Shown in pieces: positions 1 through 7,571 of a stretch of 20,593 nucleotides of DNA; within the stretch, counting starts at the first letter, position 1, and each line of letters opens with the position of its first letter. The stretch is from Chloroflexota bacterium (GTDB taxonomy: Bacteria > Chloroflexota > Limnocylindria > Limnocylindrales > CSP1-4). The position numbers were made by a program, and so were the translations under genes. The stretch lies in NCBI GenBank assembly GCA_021785115.1, contig JAJYGO010000445.1, positions 3,741 through 24,333 on the forward strand, written 5' to 3'. The notes beneath the pieces are model-generated. The model was not told the DNA's origin, ran no database searches, and saw only the letters and a program-made list of their open reading frames with translations.

Positions 1-788
1 TAGGCAAAGAGCACGACCCCAAAGACCCCGAGCTTGATCAGCAGTCCGGACAGGAAGGCCGAACCGTCCGCGGGGGCGGCCGGGTGCGCCTCCGGCAGCC
101 ACACATGAAACGGGACCAGACCGGCCTTGATCCCGAACCCCACGAGCGCCAAGGAGAACACGACCCCCCGCGACGTTCCCGATAGGGCTCTCGAGCGCAG
201 TGCGATCCCGGCGAAGTCGAGCGTGCCGGTCTTCGTCCCGAGGATCGTGAACGCAGCGACCACCAGACCGAATCCCACCTCCCCGAGCGCAAGGAAGATG
301 AACGCGGCCCGGGCCACGCCCGCCTGCCGGTGGTGCCGGAGGATCAGGAGGTAGGACAGGAGCGTCATGGACTCCCAGGCCACCAGGAACGTGGTGGCGT
401 TCCCGGCCACCAGGACGCCGAGCGAGGCCACGAGCGCCATCGGGTAGACGAACAGGTAGACGGCTGTTCCCGCACCTACCGCGTGATACCGCGGCTGGTA
501 CAGGCCGATGGCCAGCGAAACGAGACCGAGGAGCGCGATGAACACCCCCGCCACCGGGGCACCCCGCAGCGCCAAGCCCCCGATCGGGCCCGACGCGGCC
601 AGCCGGAGCGACGCGGCCGTTGGCCGAAGCAGCAGCATGACCCCGCCCACGAGGGCGGCCGCTCCCCCCGCAGCGGAGAGCCACGCTGATGCCACGAGCC
701 CCATCCTCCGCCTGGCCCCGAGACCGACGAACGCGGCGAGCACCCAGAGCGTCACCGAGGACGCCAGGACCACTGCCGCCGATCTCAC
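1..788 (-). CDS. HyfB-like antiporter-type membrane subunit (partial, 3' end outside window)
   Basis: Proton-conducting (ND5/MrpA-family) membrane subunit of the Ehr/Hyf-type complex. About 262 residues of the N-terminal part are visible. The start is the GTG at 788, overlapping the TGA of the preceding small-subunit gene (GTGA). Several hydrophobic helices precede the family hallmarks: a conserved Glu in WESMTLLSYLL, then a Lys in FGIKAGLVPFHVWLPEAHP, the channel signature of the Proton_antipo_M domain. In NuoL/M/N and HyfB/F these Glu and Lys residues belong to the proton path. It is the seventh and last visible gene of the operon; in E. coli hyf the B gene sits near the front, so the order differs. 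Which cation is moved cannot be read from the sequence. The reading frame is still open at base 1. Confidence 0.9.
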   Translation of the reverse strand, partial: MRSAAVVLASSVTLWVLAAFVGLGARRRMGLVASAWLSAAGGAAALVGGVMLLLRPTAASLRLAASGPIGGLALRGAPVAGVFIALLGLVSLAIGLYQPRYHAVGAGTAVYLFVYPMALVASLGVLVAGNATTFLVAWESMTLLSYLLILRHHRQAGVARAAFIFLALGEVGFGLVVAAFTILGTKTGTLDFAGIALRSRALSGTSRGVVFSLALVGFGIKAGLVPFHVWLPEAHPAAPADGSAFLSGLLIKLGVFGVVLFA

Positions 789-1282
789 GTAGCACCCCCC
801 GGCGAGCCGTGGACGAGGCCGATCGAGGAGACCCGCTCCTCCAGCCGCCCGACCGCCACGAGGAGGCCCTGAAGCAGCGCCAGGGGGCTCGGCGGGCACC
901 CCGGCACGAACACGTCCACGGGGACGACTCGATCGACGGATCCGTGCACCAGCTCGTCCTCGCTCCAGATGCCTCCGAGGGCACAGGCCCCGACCGCCAC
1001 GACGACCCTGGGATCAGGCGTCGCCTCATAGGCCTTCCGCAGCAGGACGTCGGCGGCCCGGATCGCTGGGCCCGTCACGAGGAGCAGGTCGGCGTGCCTG
1101 GGGGCGGGCGTGAAGAAGAAGCCCAGCCGATGCAGGTCGTAGTGGGGAGCCCCCAGGAGCCGGATCTCCGACTCACACACGGCGCAGGATCCCGTGTCCA
1201 CCGTCCGGATGTGCAGGCTCCGTCCAAGCAGGGCTGCCGCCCGGCTCCCCAGCTCCTCGGCGAGTCGCTTCTCAGCGTTCAC
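785..1282 (-). CDS. HyfI/NuoB-like small subunit carrying the proximal [4Fe-4S] cluster
   Basis: Small electron-transfer subunit of the peripheral arm, 165 residues, similar to HyfI/HycG and NuoB. The GTG start at 1282 overlaps the stop of the ferredoxin-like gene; the frame extends further upstream, but that part is antisense to nothing real and reads as shadow coding. All four cluster ligands are present: C33 and C36 in GSCAVCESE, C100 in VGACALGG, and C129 in VPGCPPSP. The CxxCE arrangement is hydrogenase-like rather than the tandem CC of NuoB. The N2/proximal cluster should therefore form even though the partner large subunit has lost its NiFe site. It lies between the ferredoxin and HyfB-like genes, overlapping both by four bases. 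Confidence 0.9.
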   Translation of the reverse strand: MNAEKRLAEELGSRAAALLGRSLHIRTVDTGSCAVCESEIRLLGAPHYDLHRLGFFFTPAPRHADLLLVTGPAIRAADVLLRKAYEATPDPRVVVAVGACALGGIWSEDELVHGSVDRVVPVDVFVPGCPPSPLALLQGLLVAVGRLEERVSSIGLVHGSPGGAT

Positions 1283-1617
1283 GCGCCGCCTCCGGCGATC
1301 GGGATCCGCTTCACGAGGAGCCCGCGCGCGGTCGCGGCAAGCTCGAACTCTGCGCTGGACCGGACGGCGTCGCCGGCGAGCTCTGCGCAGCGCCCGCAGG
1401 ATGTGCACGCCCCGAGGTCCAGGATCAATGCCTCGCCGTCCCGGAGCAAGGCCCCCGTGGGACACGCGCGGCTGAGGCCATCCGCCAACTCCTCGGTGAG
1501 GCGTTCGGGGTCGAACGAGGGCGGGGACGGGAGGGCCCTCGCCCACTCGTCCGTCACGCGAGGGTAGCGGGTCGTGACGACCCCCCGACGAAGGCCCCGA
1601 ATGAACCAGGCGGCCAT
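1279..1617 (-). CDS. Reduced HyfH-like ferredoxin, probably one [4Fe-4S] cluster
   Basis: 112-residue protein in the place normally held by the 2x[4Fe-4S] HycF/HyfH/NuoI subunit. Only four cysteines are visible: C52 (ACPTGAL) and C71, C74, C77 (CTSCGRC). In bacterial 2[4Fe-4S] ferredoxins the fourth Cys of motif I closes the cluster held by the first three Cys of motif II. These four residues are therefore exactly one complete ligand set; the other set (CxxCxxC of motif I, CP of motif II) is gone. The N-terminus (RGLRRGVVTTRYP) resembles HycF-type subunits. The start is the ATG at 1617, which shares one base with the large-subunit stop (TGATG). The loss would shorten the usual electron wire; this is inferred from the ligand pattern only. 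Confidence 0.85.
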   Translation of the reverse strand: MAAWFIRGLRRGVVTTRYPRVTDEWARALPSPPSFDPERLTEELADGLSRACPTGALLRDGEALILDLGACTSCGRCAELAGDAVRSSAEFELAATARGLLVKRIPIAGGGA

Positions 1618-3206
1618 CAGCGCGCGAACCCCGCCACGGTCAGCCAGAAGCTCGCCTCGATGATCGGGACGTCCGTGAAGACGTTCTGCGAGCGGACCGC
1701 GTCGTCGAAGGCACGCCAGTTCCGAACCGATGCCGGCCGCAACCTGGCGCGCCCGATGGTTCCGTCAGGCGCCAACTCGACCCAGGCCATCGACTCCCCC
1801 CTGCTCGACTCAGCCCACCCGAGCCCCCAGCGGGACCCGTCCGCCACCGTCGTGCGCGCCTCGCGACGGCGCTCCCCGGCGACCGGGGTACCGCCGTCGA
1901 GGACCTCGCCGATCAGGCGACGGGACTCCTCGATCTCCTCCAGCATCACGTGGGCCCTCGCCAGAGCGTCCCCGGCCTGACGCACCGCGGGGCGGACCCG
2001 GAGATCCTCGTCGGCGCCCCACGGGTGGTGGCGCCTGATGTCCGAGGGCACGCCCGACGCGCGGGCGACCGGCCCCACCAGCCCAAGACGGCGAGCCGCC
2101 TCCTCGGTCACCTCCCCCGTTGCCTCGAGCCGGTCCACGAAGGAGTTGGTCCCCATGAGCGCCGCAGTCACCCGCCGCAACTCGTCGCAGGCTCCGGGAA
2201 GGAGCGATCGCAGGACGTCCTCCGCCGGCGCTCGACCGACCCCGCCGACCGCGACGACACCGAAGAGGTATCGGTGACCGAAGGCGGCAAGGTTCACGCG
2301 GAGCAGACGCTCGAGCGCGATCTCCGACTGTGCCTGTCCCACCGACAGGCCGGTCGTCTGGCAGAGGGCAACGATCGCCGCAGCATGGTTGTAGACGCGC
2401 TCCAGCTCGAGCGCGAGCGCCCGGGCCCGTTCGGCCCGGGCATCGACCTCCAGACCCAGGGCGAGCTCTACGGCACGGCAGAAAGCGAGGCCGTTGCCGA
2501 CCGCCGAGAGGCCCTCGACCCGCTCGACCAGGAACAGGGCCTGCTCAGGCACCATTCCGCTCAGCCGTCGCTCCACCCCGCGGTGCTTGTGCCAGTGGAA
2601 CAGGTACAGGTCGAGGACCTCCTCCCCCGTGGTCACGAGTCCGAGGTACAGCGACTCCCATCCGGCAGCGCGAACCGGGCCGAAGGGAAACTCGAAGGCC
2701 TCTCCCTGGATGTAGTGCGGGGCCCTGGCCTCACGGATCGTCTGCGGCTCCACCGCGCGGGGACCTGCGAACCCCGGGAAGGCGTCCTCCGCGTGCGGCG
2801 GGATCAGCACCCGGTTCAGCGACTTCCCCGTCGAAGGACGGACCCCGAAGTGCTCGAAGATCTCCGACTCCTCGACGAAGGCCGCCGGCGCGATGTCGGA
2901 TAGCGAGGCGTAGGTGTCCCCGGGGACCGCGGATTCCAACACGATGTATCGGCCCGACGCATCAAGCGCGTACACGAGGTGGAGGACCAGCTCCCCTGCC
3001 CGCGGGGTCGCGAACAGGTCCACCAGGCGAGCCTCGGGAACCGCCGTCATCGCGTGTGCCGCGGCCTCCAGGTCGTCGGGTTCGACGCGCGTGAACGCGA
3101 TCCCGGGTGCGACGAGCGGAACCTCGAACGGCGACGCGACCGCGGGGCGCGGGCCGCTCTGGTCGCCCGTGCCGGGAAGGGCACCCCCCTGCGCGCGCTC
3201 GCTCAT
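1617..3206 (-). CDS. HyfG/NuoCD-like large subunit lacking NiFe ligands (Ehr type)
   Basis: 529-residue fusion of a NuoC-like N-terminal domain (about 55-155, ending in EESEIFEHFGV) and a NuoD/hydrogenase large-subunit domain (about 165-529). True group 4 hydrogenases bind NiFe with two CxxC pairs. Here the first is replaced by residues in VERVEGLSAVGNGLAFC (about 227-243), and the C-terminal DPCxxC region reads DVPIIEASFWLTVAGFAR (512-529) with no cysteine. Hydrogenase activity is therefore not expected. This matches the energy-converting hydrogenase related (Ehr) complexes described as intermediates between complex I and group 4 hydrogenases. The start ATG at 3206 overlaps the HyfF-like stop. 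The same frame stays open far upstream, but that part lies opposite real HyfF coding and is discarded. The natural electron partner is unknown. Confidence 0.9.
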   Translation of the reverse strand: MSERAQGGALPGTGDQSGPRPAVASPFEVPLVAPGIAFTRVEPDDLEAAAHAMTAVPEARLVDLFATPRAGELVLHLVYALDASGRYIVLESAVPGDTYASLSDIAPAAFVEESEIFEHFGVRPSTGKSLNRVLIPPHAEDAFPGFAGPRAVEPQTIREARAPHYIQGEAFEFPFGPVRAAGWESLYLGLVTTGEEVLDLYLFHWHKHRGVERRLSGMVPEQALFLVERVEGLSAVGNGLAFCRAVELALGLEVDARAERARALALELERVYNHAAAIVALCQTTGLSVGQAQSEIALERLLRVNLAAFGHRYLFGVVAVGGVGRAPAEDVLRSLLPGACDELRRVTAALMGTNSFVDRLEATGEVTEEAARRLGLVGPVARASGVPSDIRRHHPWGADEDLRVRPAVRQAGDALARAHVMLEEIEESRRLIGEVLDGGTPVAGERRREARTTVADGSRWGLGWAESSRGESMAWVELAPDGTIGRARLRPASVRNWRAFDDAVRSQNVFTDVPIIEASFWLTVAGFAR

Positions 3207-4675
3207 GTGATGGCCCGGATGGAGTGCAGGATCAGCTGGTTCAGCGCCGCGGGAATCCACACGCCGAGCACGAGGAGCAGGAGCAAGCCCGTGATCAGGG
3301 GAGTCCCCGCCAGCAGACGGACCGCTGCGGACGGGTACGGGCTCTCTCGCGGCGGCCCCTGCCCCACAGCCATCGAGGTCGACGTCCTGAGGAAGAAGAC
3401 GAACGCGATCACCAGCAACAACAGGAGGAACCCCGCCAGCAGCGCGCTGGAGTTGGCGAAGCCGGCGCGCACGATCGTGAACTCGCTGAGGAACAGCCCA
3501 AACGGCGGAGAGCCCACGATGGCCAGGGACGCCAAGAGCAGGACGCCTCCGGCCACCGGCATGGTGTCGAGTGCCCCGTGCACCTCCGCCGCAGTCCGTG
3601 TCCGGTACCGAAGGACCACGTCCCCGCCGGCAAGGAACAGGACGGCCTTGCCGATCGCGTGACCAAGGATCTGAAGGAGCGCTCCGTACAGGCCGAGCGT
3701 CCCGCCGAAGCCCAGAGCTACGGCAATGATGCCCATGTGCTCGATCGAGGAGTAGGCGAAGAGGCGCTTGAAGTTCCCCCGTCGCACCATGAACAGGGCC
3801 GCGAGGGTGATCGAGAGGAACCCGAACGTGAGGAGCACGGCGTCCGGGTAGCGAGACCCCACACCGGCCTCGGCGATCGCTCGGAACCGGATGATCGCGT
3901 ACATGCCGGTCGTGAGCAGGGCCGCCGACAGCATCGCGCTCGCCGGGCTCGGCGCCTCCGAGTGTGCGTCGGGGAGCCACGTGTGCATCGGTGCAAGCCC
4001 CACCTTCGTCCCGTATCCGATCACGGCCAGCAGGAAGCCCAGCTTCAGGCTCTGCGTTCGCAGGCCGGCGGCGTGCTGGAAGAGCGAGACCCAGGTGAGC
4101 TCGCGGTTGGCCCCGAGCCCGAGCGACGTCGCCGCATAGAAGACGAACAACGTTCCGACCAATGCGATCGTGACGCCGAACGAGCTGATGATGATGTACT
4201 TCCAGGCGGCCTCCAGCGAGGTCGCCCGCGCCTCGAGGGCCACCAGCACCGCGCTCGCGAGCGTGCTCGCCTCGACCAGCACCCACAGCAGGCCGAGATT
4301 GCCGGCCTCGACCGAGGCCAGCATCAGCGCGGCGAATGCACCGAAGAACCCGAGGTAGAGCCTGACCTGGAAGCTCGAGAGCGCCCGCGCGTGCTCCTCC
4401 GCGCGCAGGTACGCGACCGATCCCATCGACGCGAGCGCGACCACGACGGCGATCGTGACCAGGAAGAAGGTGCTCAGTGGGTCCACGTAGACGAAACCGC
4501 CCCAGGCCTCGAACGGCCCCATCTCGGCCACCCGAACGGCGAGCGCGAGGGCCGACCCGACGGCCCCGAGCCCTCCTGCCACGGCGGCGGGCCCCCACCA
4601 GCGGCGCGCACCGGAGAGAGCCGCGATGGACCCGGCCAGGGGGAACGCGGCCACCAGCACGACCAGCCCGATCAC
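3203..4675 (-). CDS. HyfF-like proton-conducting membrane subunit
   Basis: 490-residue polytopic membrane protein of the NuoN/M/HyfF antiporter family. Start chosen at GTG 4675, which overlaps the HyfE-like stop as GTGA; the frame's earlier ATG would read 62 hydrophilic residues antisense to nothing conserved. Family residues visible are E135 (VLVEASTLASA), K159, K224 (GYGTKVGLAP), and the half-channel signature HTWLPDAHSEAPSP at about 231-244. A second block (RGNFKRLFAYSSIEHMGI) matches the later conserved Lys/His helix. The C-terminus ends in two to three more helices. It is the third gene of the operon and should form part of the membrane arm with the HyfB-, HyfC- and HyfE-like proteins. 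Confidence 0.92.
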   Translation of the reverse strand: MIGLVVLVAAFPLAGSIAALSGARRWWGPAAVAGGLGAVGSALALAVRVAEMGPFEAWGGFVYVDPLSTFFLVTIAVVVALASMGSVAYLRAEEHARALSSFQVRLYLGFFGAFAALMLASVEAGNLGLLWVLVEASTLASAVLVALEARATSLEAAWKYIIISSFGVTIALVGTLFVFYAATSLGLGANRELTWVSLFQHAAGLRTQSLKLGFLLAVIGYGTKVGLAPMHTWLPDAHSEAPSPASAMLSAALLTTGMYAIIRFRAIAEAGVGSRYPDAVLLTFGFLSITLAALFMVRRGNFKRLFAYSSIEHMGIIAVALGFGGTLGLYGALLQILGHAIGKAVLFLAGGDVVLRYRTRTAAEVHGALDTMPVAGGVLLLASLAIVGSPPFGLFLSEFTIVRAGFANSSALLAGFLLLLLVIAFVFFLRTSTSMAVGQGPPRESPYPSAAVRLLAGTPLITGLLLLLVLGVWIPAALNQLILHSIRAIT

Positions 4676-5346
4676 CCGCGCAGCCCTCGCAGCTCGCTCG
4701 CGCTCGCGGCCGCCAGCCGATGGGCGATGCCGGACACGAGCGCGAGCATGATGAGGACCGCCGCCACGAGGTCCAGAAAGATCCCCGCCTCCACGATGAA
4801 CGGGAACGTCGCCACGAGGGTGATCGCGGCGAGGAACACGCCGTTCTCCACGATGAGCCACCCAAAGAGCTGGGCGATCGTGTGCCGGCGAACTACCATG
4901 GCGAGCCCCCCGAGCAGGATGACCGCCGTGGAAAGGGGGATCACCGCGACCGCCACCGCCCCCGTCGGCAGCACGCGCGGACCGATGACGAGGTAGGCAA
5001 ACGCGGTCAGCAGCGCCCCGAGGATCAGCGTGGTGGACAGGCCGAGGGCAAGGGCCGCGTCACGCTTCAGGTCCAGGCGGGTCAGCAACAGCCGGCGCGT
5101 CACGAGCGGGATCCCGATGCCCTTGATGGCGAGCGTGAGGACCGCAAGCACCCACAGATCGGTCGCCCGGAAGTGGTACGCGACGGTGCCCGCTGCCACG
5201 GCGAGCACCATGGACTGCACCGCGTAGTACGCGACGTAGCGGTCGAACAGCTTCGAGCCGAGGCAAGCGAAGGCCGAGAGCAGGATCAGCACCGAGCACA
5301 AGTCGACCAGGATCCCTTCCGTGGACGTGGCCGAGAGGCTCTCCAT
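4672..5346 (-). CDS. HyfE-like membrane subunit (NuoK-related)
   Basis: 224-residue, almost entirely hydrophobic protein with about six to seven predicted helices. The gene order and the block LVIENGVFLAAITL near residue 165 identify it as HyfE. HyfE is the small Hyf/Ehr subunit whose C-terminal half is related to MrpC/NuoK and carries a membrane-embedded Glu (E in VEN). The ATG at 5346 lies six bases after the HyfC-like stop, with GGGAGG inside the end of that gene as ribosome binding site. Its stop overlaps the GTG of the HyfF-like gene, so translation is probably coupled. Confidence 0.88.
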   Translation of the reverse strand: MESLSATSTEGILVDLCSVLILLSAFACLGSKLFDRYVAYYAVQSMVLAVAAGTVAYHFRATDLWVLAVLTLAIKGIGIPLVTRRLLLTRLDLKRDAALALGLSTTLILGALLTAFAYLVIGPRVLPTGAVAVAVIPLSTAVILLGGLAMVVRRHTIAQLFGWLIVENGVFLAAITLVATFPFIVEAGIFLDLVAAVLIMLALVSGIAHRLAAASASELRGLRG

Positions 5347-5352
5347 GTCGCG

Positions 5353-6303
5353 CTACCTCCCGATGACGTAGGAGGTCGTGATGCCGATGAGGGCGAGCAG
5401 GAACGAGGCCCCCAGGAACTCGGCGATCCGAAAGAACCGGAGCTTGGCGAAGGACGAGTCGATCACAACGATCGCTGCACCGCAGATCGCAAGCTTCCCG
5501 AGCAGCGCGAGGATTCCCAGCAGACCGCCAGCGAGGCTCGTCGCGTTCCCCAGCCCCCAGGGGATCAGGAACACGTTCACGAAGATCGAGGAGAGCAGGA
5601 ACAGCTTCATCCAGCTCCCCCACTTCACGATCGCGTACTCGCGTCCGGAGTACTCGAGGACCCGCCCCTCCTCGATCATCGAGATCTCGATCGTCCCGCC
5701 CGGGTTGTCGATCGGGATCCGGCCGTTCTCGGCGAGCAGCAGCATGAAGAAGGCGACTGCGCCAAGGAGGTGCGTCGGCAGGACCATCGCGTAGGGCGAG
5801 CCGGCGATCGCGTGGTTCATCAGGTACGGGTTGTCGGAGGCCGAGAGCACGCCGACGGTGAAGAAGACCAGGATGAGGGTCGGCTCGGCGAGGCTCCCCA
5901 TCCAGGCCGTCCTGCTCGCCCCAAGCCCTCCGACCGGGCTCGCCGTGTCCAGCCCGGCCAGGGAGATCGCGAAGCTGCCGAGGCTCAGGACGAAGGCGCC
6001 CCCGATGAGATCAGCGAGGAAGGCCAGTGGCAGAGGCTCGTTCGTGATGATGGGAACGATGGCAGACACCGTCAGGTAGCAGGCGAACGCCACGAACGGC
6101 GCCCCTCGGAAGACCCACGAAGCCTCCTCGCTGATCGCGCTCCCCTTTCGCAGGAGCTTGGCGAGGTCGCGGTAGGGCTGCAGCACGCTCGGCCCACGCT
6201 TGGACTGGACGATGGCCTCGGCCCGGGCGATCGCGCCGGCGTAGAGGGGGGCGAGGGCCAGCACGACCAGGCTCTGCAGGACCTGAAGCAGAATGGCCAC
6301 CAT
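5353..6303 (-). CDS. HyfC/HycD-like (NuoH-related) membrane subunit, first gene of the Ehr-like operon
   Basis: 316-residue integral membrane protein that joins the peripheral arm to the antiporter-like subunits in Hyf, Ehr and complex I. It has about eight helices. The cytosolic loop SKRGPSVLQPYRDLAKLLRK (about 34-53) and the acidic loop AENGRIPIDNPGG followed by EISMIEEGRVLEYSG (about 190-220) are family signatures resembling HycD more than NuoH. The start is the ATG at 6303, preceded by GGAGGTGGAGCC. That ribosome binding site lies inside a hairpin made with the 3' strand of a fluoride riboswitch, so translation of this first gene is predicted to need fluoride. The six following genes are coupled to it by overlaps or a 6-nt gap. 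Confidence 0.93.
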   Translation of the reverse strand: MVAILLQVLQSLVVLALAPLYAGAIARAEAIVQSKRGPSVLQPYRDLAKLLRKGSAISEEASWVFRGAPFVAFACYLTVSAIVPIITNEPLPLAFLADLIGGAFVLSLGSFAISLAGLDTASPVGGLGASRTAWMGSLAEPTLILVFFTVGVLSASDNPYLMNHAIAGSPYAMVLPTHLLGAVAFFMLLLAENGRIPIDNPGGTIEISMIEEGRVLEYSGREYAIVKWGSWMKLFLLSSIFVNVFLIPWGLGNATSLAGGLLGILALLGKLAICGAAIVVIDSSFAKLRFFRIAEFLGASFLLALIGITTSYVIGR

Positions 6304-6374
6304 GGCTCCACCTCCGAGGGGTAGAAGCCATCAGCCATCCCGCACCCGGGGAGGCGTTCGCGAGCTTCATCGCG
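6304..6374 (-). promoter_or_regulatory. Fluoride (crcB) riboswitch A with SD-masking expression platform
   Basis: Read 5' to 3' on the minus strand: stem 1 CGCG/CGCG (6374-6371 with 6362-6359) closes the loop AUGAAGCU; AA follows; stem 2 is GCC/GGC with an inner CCC/GGG; then UGAUG. The loop GAAGC (6368-6364) pairs with GCUUC (6328-6324) as the pseudoknot. The layout matches the well-known Thermotoga fluoride aptamer. The 3' strand GGCUUCUACC can instead pair with GGUGGAGCC (6312-6304), one U bulged, masking the GGAGG site directly before the HyfC-like ATG. Fluoride should hold the pseudoknot and free the site (ON switch). Formate-hydrogenlyase-type genes are a reported class downstream of crcB motifs, which fits. 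Confidence 0.92.
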
Positions 6375-6395
6375 TGTGACGCCTGCTTGAAGGGT

Positions 6396-6424
6396 ACGGT
6401 AGCAGCGGCCTGCAAGCCGGTCAA
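6396..6424 (-). promoter_or_regulatory. Sigma-70-type promoter of the Ehr-like operon
   Basis: -35 TTGACC (6424-6419), 17-nt spacer, -10 TACCGT (6401-6396) on the minus strand. The predicted transcript starts about 15 nt upstream of the fluoride aptamer. The same hexamer pair with the same spacer precedes riboswitch D. Confidence 0.7.
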
Positions 6425-6476
6425 ACACCGAGGCAGATCAGCACACCGAGCTGGGCATGCGAGCCGCAGCCACCGG

Positions 6477-7097
6477 TCAGCCGCCTTCCTCGGGGCCGGC
6501 AGCGGGCGGCTCCTGGCGGAGCAGGACCTCCATCGACTGCGGGAAGACGTCGATCACGGTCACGGATCCCGTCGGCACCTGAACGCGCCACGTGGACCGC
6601 CCGTCCGACCGCCTGCTCCTCCCGATGAGGAAGCGGATCGGGAGCTCGTGGGAGACGGCCGCGGCGGCTGCTCCGGCATGCTGGGCCGCGATCCTTTGGA
6701 TCGCCCGAACCACCCTATCCGCCATCCGGCGCACCGGCTCGCCCCCCGGAGGTGTTGCCCTCTCAGGATCGTTCCGGAAGAGCGCAAACCCTTCCGGATC
6801 GACTCGTTCCGCCTCCTCGAGGGTGAGGCCGGTCCACCTACCGTAGTCGAGGTCGACGAGATCGCGCGCGATCTCGACTGGCGTCCCCGCCAGCCCAGCA
6901 ACGATCCGAGCCGTCCCGAGCGCCCGTTGCAGCGGGCTCGCGTAGACGATGGCGAGCCCGGCACCCGCGAGCCGTGCGGATGCCCACCGCGCCTCGGCCA
7001 ATCCCATCTCGTCCAGCGGGGGGTCTTCGAGGCCTCGAAAGCGCCCCTGCGCGTTCAGCGCGGTGCGACCGTGACGGATCAGGTAGATGCGGGTCAT
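6477..7097 (-). CDS. Histidine phosphatase (phosphoglycerate-mutase-like) family protein
   Basis: 206-residue soluble enzyme of the histidine phosphatase superfamily. Catalytic features visible are the LIRHGRT motif with H9, R58 in YASPLQRALGTARIV, an acidic residue in LVDLDYGRWTGL (D82/D84; this position is often Glu in the family), and the second histidine H150 in VSHELPIR. These support phosphate-ester hydrolysis via a phospho-histidine; the substrate is unknown. The start is the ATG at 7097, because the RHG motif must lie near the N-terminus; the longer frame adds 50 low-complexity residues. It is the last gene of the riboswitch-B unit, 70 nt after the zinc-ribbon membrane protein. The next feature downstream is the promoter of the Ehr-like operon. 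Cobalamin-pathway CobC is possible but nothing in the context supports it. Confidence 0.85.
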   Translation of the reverse strand: MTRIYLIRHGRTALNAQGRFRGLEDPPLDEMGLAEARWASARLAGAGLAIVYASPLQRALGTARIVAGLAGTPVEIARDLVDLDYGRWTGLTLEEAERVDPEGFALFRNDPERATPPGGEPVRRMADRVVRAIQRIAAQHAGAAAAAVSHELPIRFLIGRSRRSDGRSTWRVQVPTGSVTVIDVFPQSMEVLLRQEPPAAGPEEGG

Positions 7098-7167
7098 CTT
7101 CAGGCCAGCCTGGGCACTCGGTCGACTCCCGTCCTCGTGAAGCCTGACGCCTGGCGACGGACGGACC

Positions 7168-7527
7168 TCAACGGGGCGCTCCCGGCCGATCCGCCCGCCA
7201 CAGCGACGCGGCGACGATCGCCGCAGCGACCGCCCCCACCACGGCACGCCCGAGGTCCAGGCGAGCTCCAGGGACCGGAATCAGGAGCGCAACCAGGACG
7301 AGGAGACCTCCGGTCCCGCGCAACCGTCGGCCGAACGCATGCACGTCGCGCCGATGGGGAATTCGGTGAGCCCGGTCCGTCACCATCCCCGGACGCGTGT
7401 CTCGGCCTGTCCCATGGCCGGGACCGGCCGGATCGATCGAGTAGACGCGAGGCGTCACGCGGTGACAGCGGGGACACCAACCGAAGGGATCGTCGATTTC
7501 CCCGCCACACACCATGCACCTGTCCAC
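7168..7527 (-). CDS. Small zinc-ribbon protein with two transmembrane helices
   Basis: 119-residue protein with an N-terminal zinc ribbon (C4, C7, C18, C21: CMVC and CPRC) and two hydrophobic segments at about 73-86 and 94-109, so probably membrane anchored with the ribbon outside the bilayer. The middle is rich in Arg, His and Gly. GTG at 7527 is chosen as start because GAGGG sits about six bases upstream; the ATG four codons later is an alternative but would delete C4. It is the third gene of the riboswitch-B unit, 44 nt after the 220-residue Cys/His protein. No specific family is recognised. Confidence 0.7.
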   Translation of the reverse strand: MDRCMVCGGEIDDPFGWCPRCHRVTPRVYSIDPAGPGHGTGRDTRPGMVTDRAHRIPHRRDVHAFGRRLRGTGGLLVLVALLIPVPGARLDLGRAVVGAVAAAIVAASLWRADRPGAPR

Positions 7528-7571
7528 GGCTCACCCTCTTCCCGGATCGTCGGGGCCCGCCGGCATTCCCT

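Noticed and set aside
1613..1630. GCTGATGGCCGCC on the minus strand, resembling the 3' core of a fluoride aptamer
   Set aside because: It is the TGATG junction between the large-subunit and ferredoxin genes; no stem 1, AA or pseudoknot partner is present in the upstream coding sequence.
1617..3206. Functional [NiFe] hydrogenase large subunit
   Set aside because: Both CxxC pairs that bind nickel and iron are absent, and no hydrogenase maturation gene is in the window.
3107..4996. Long plus-strand open frame opposite the HyfF-like gene
   Set aside because: Composition is Arg/Gly/Glu-rich with no motif; the minus strand carries clear antiporter signatures. Similar frames opposite nuoL, nuoM and nuoN were rejected for the same reason.
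6425..6476. Rho-independent terminator between the histidine phosphatase and the Ehr-like promoter
   Set aside because: No stable stem or T-tract could be found; read-through into riboswitch A is possible.
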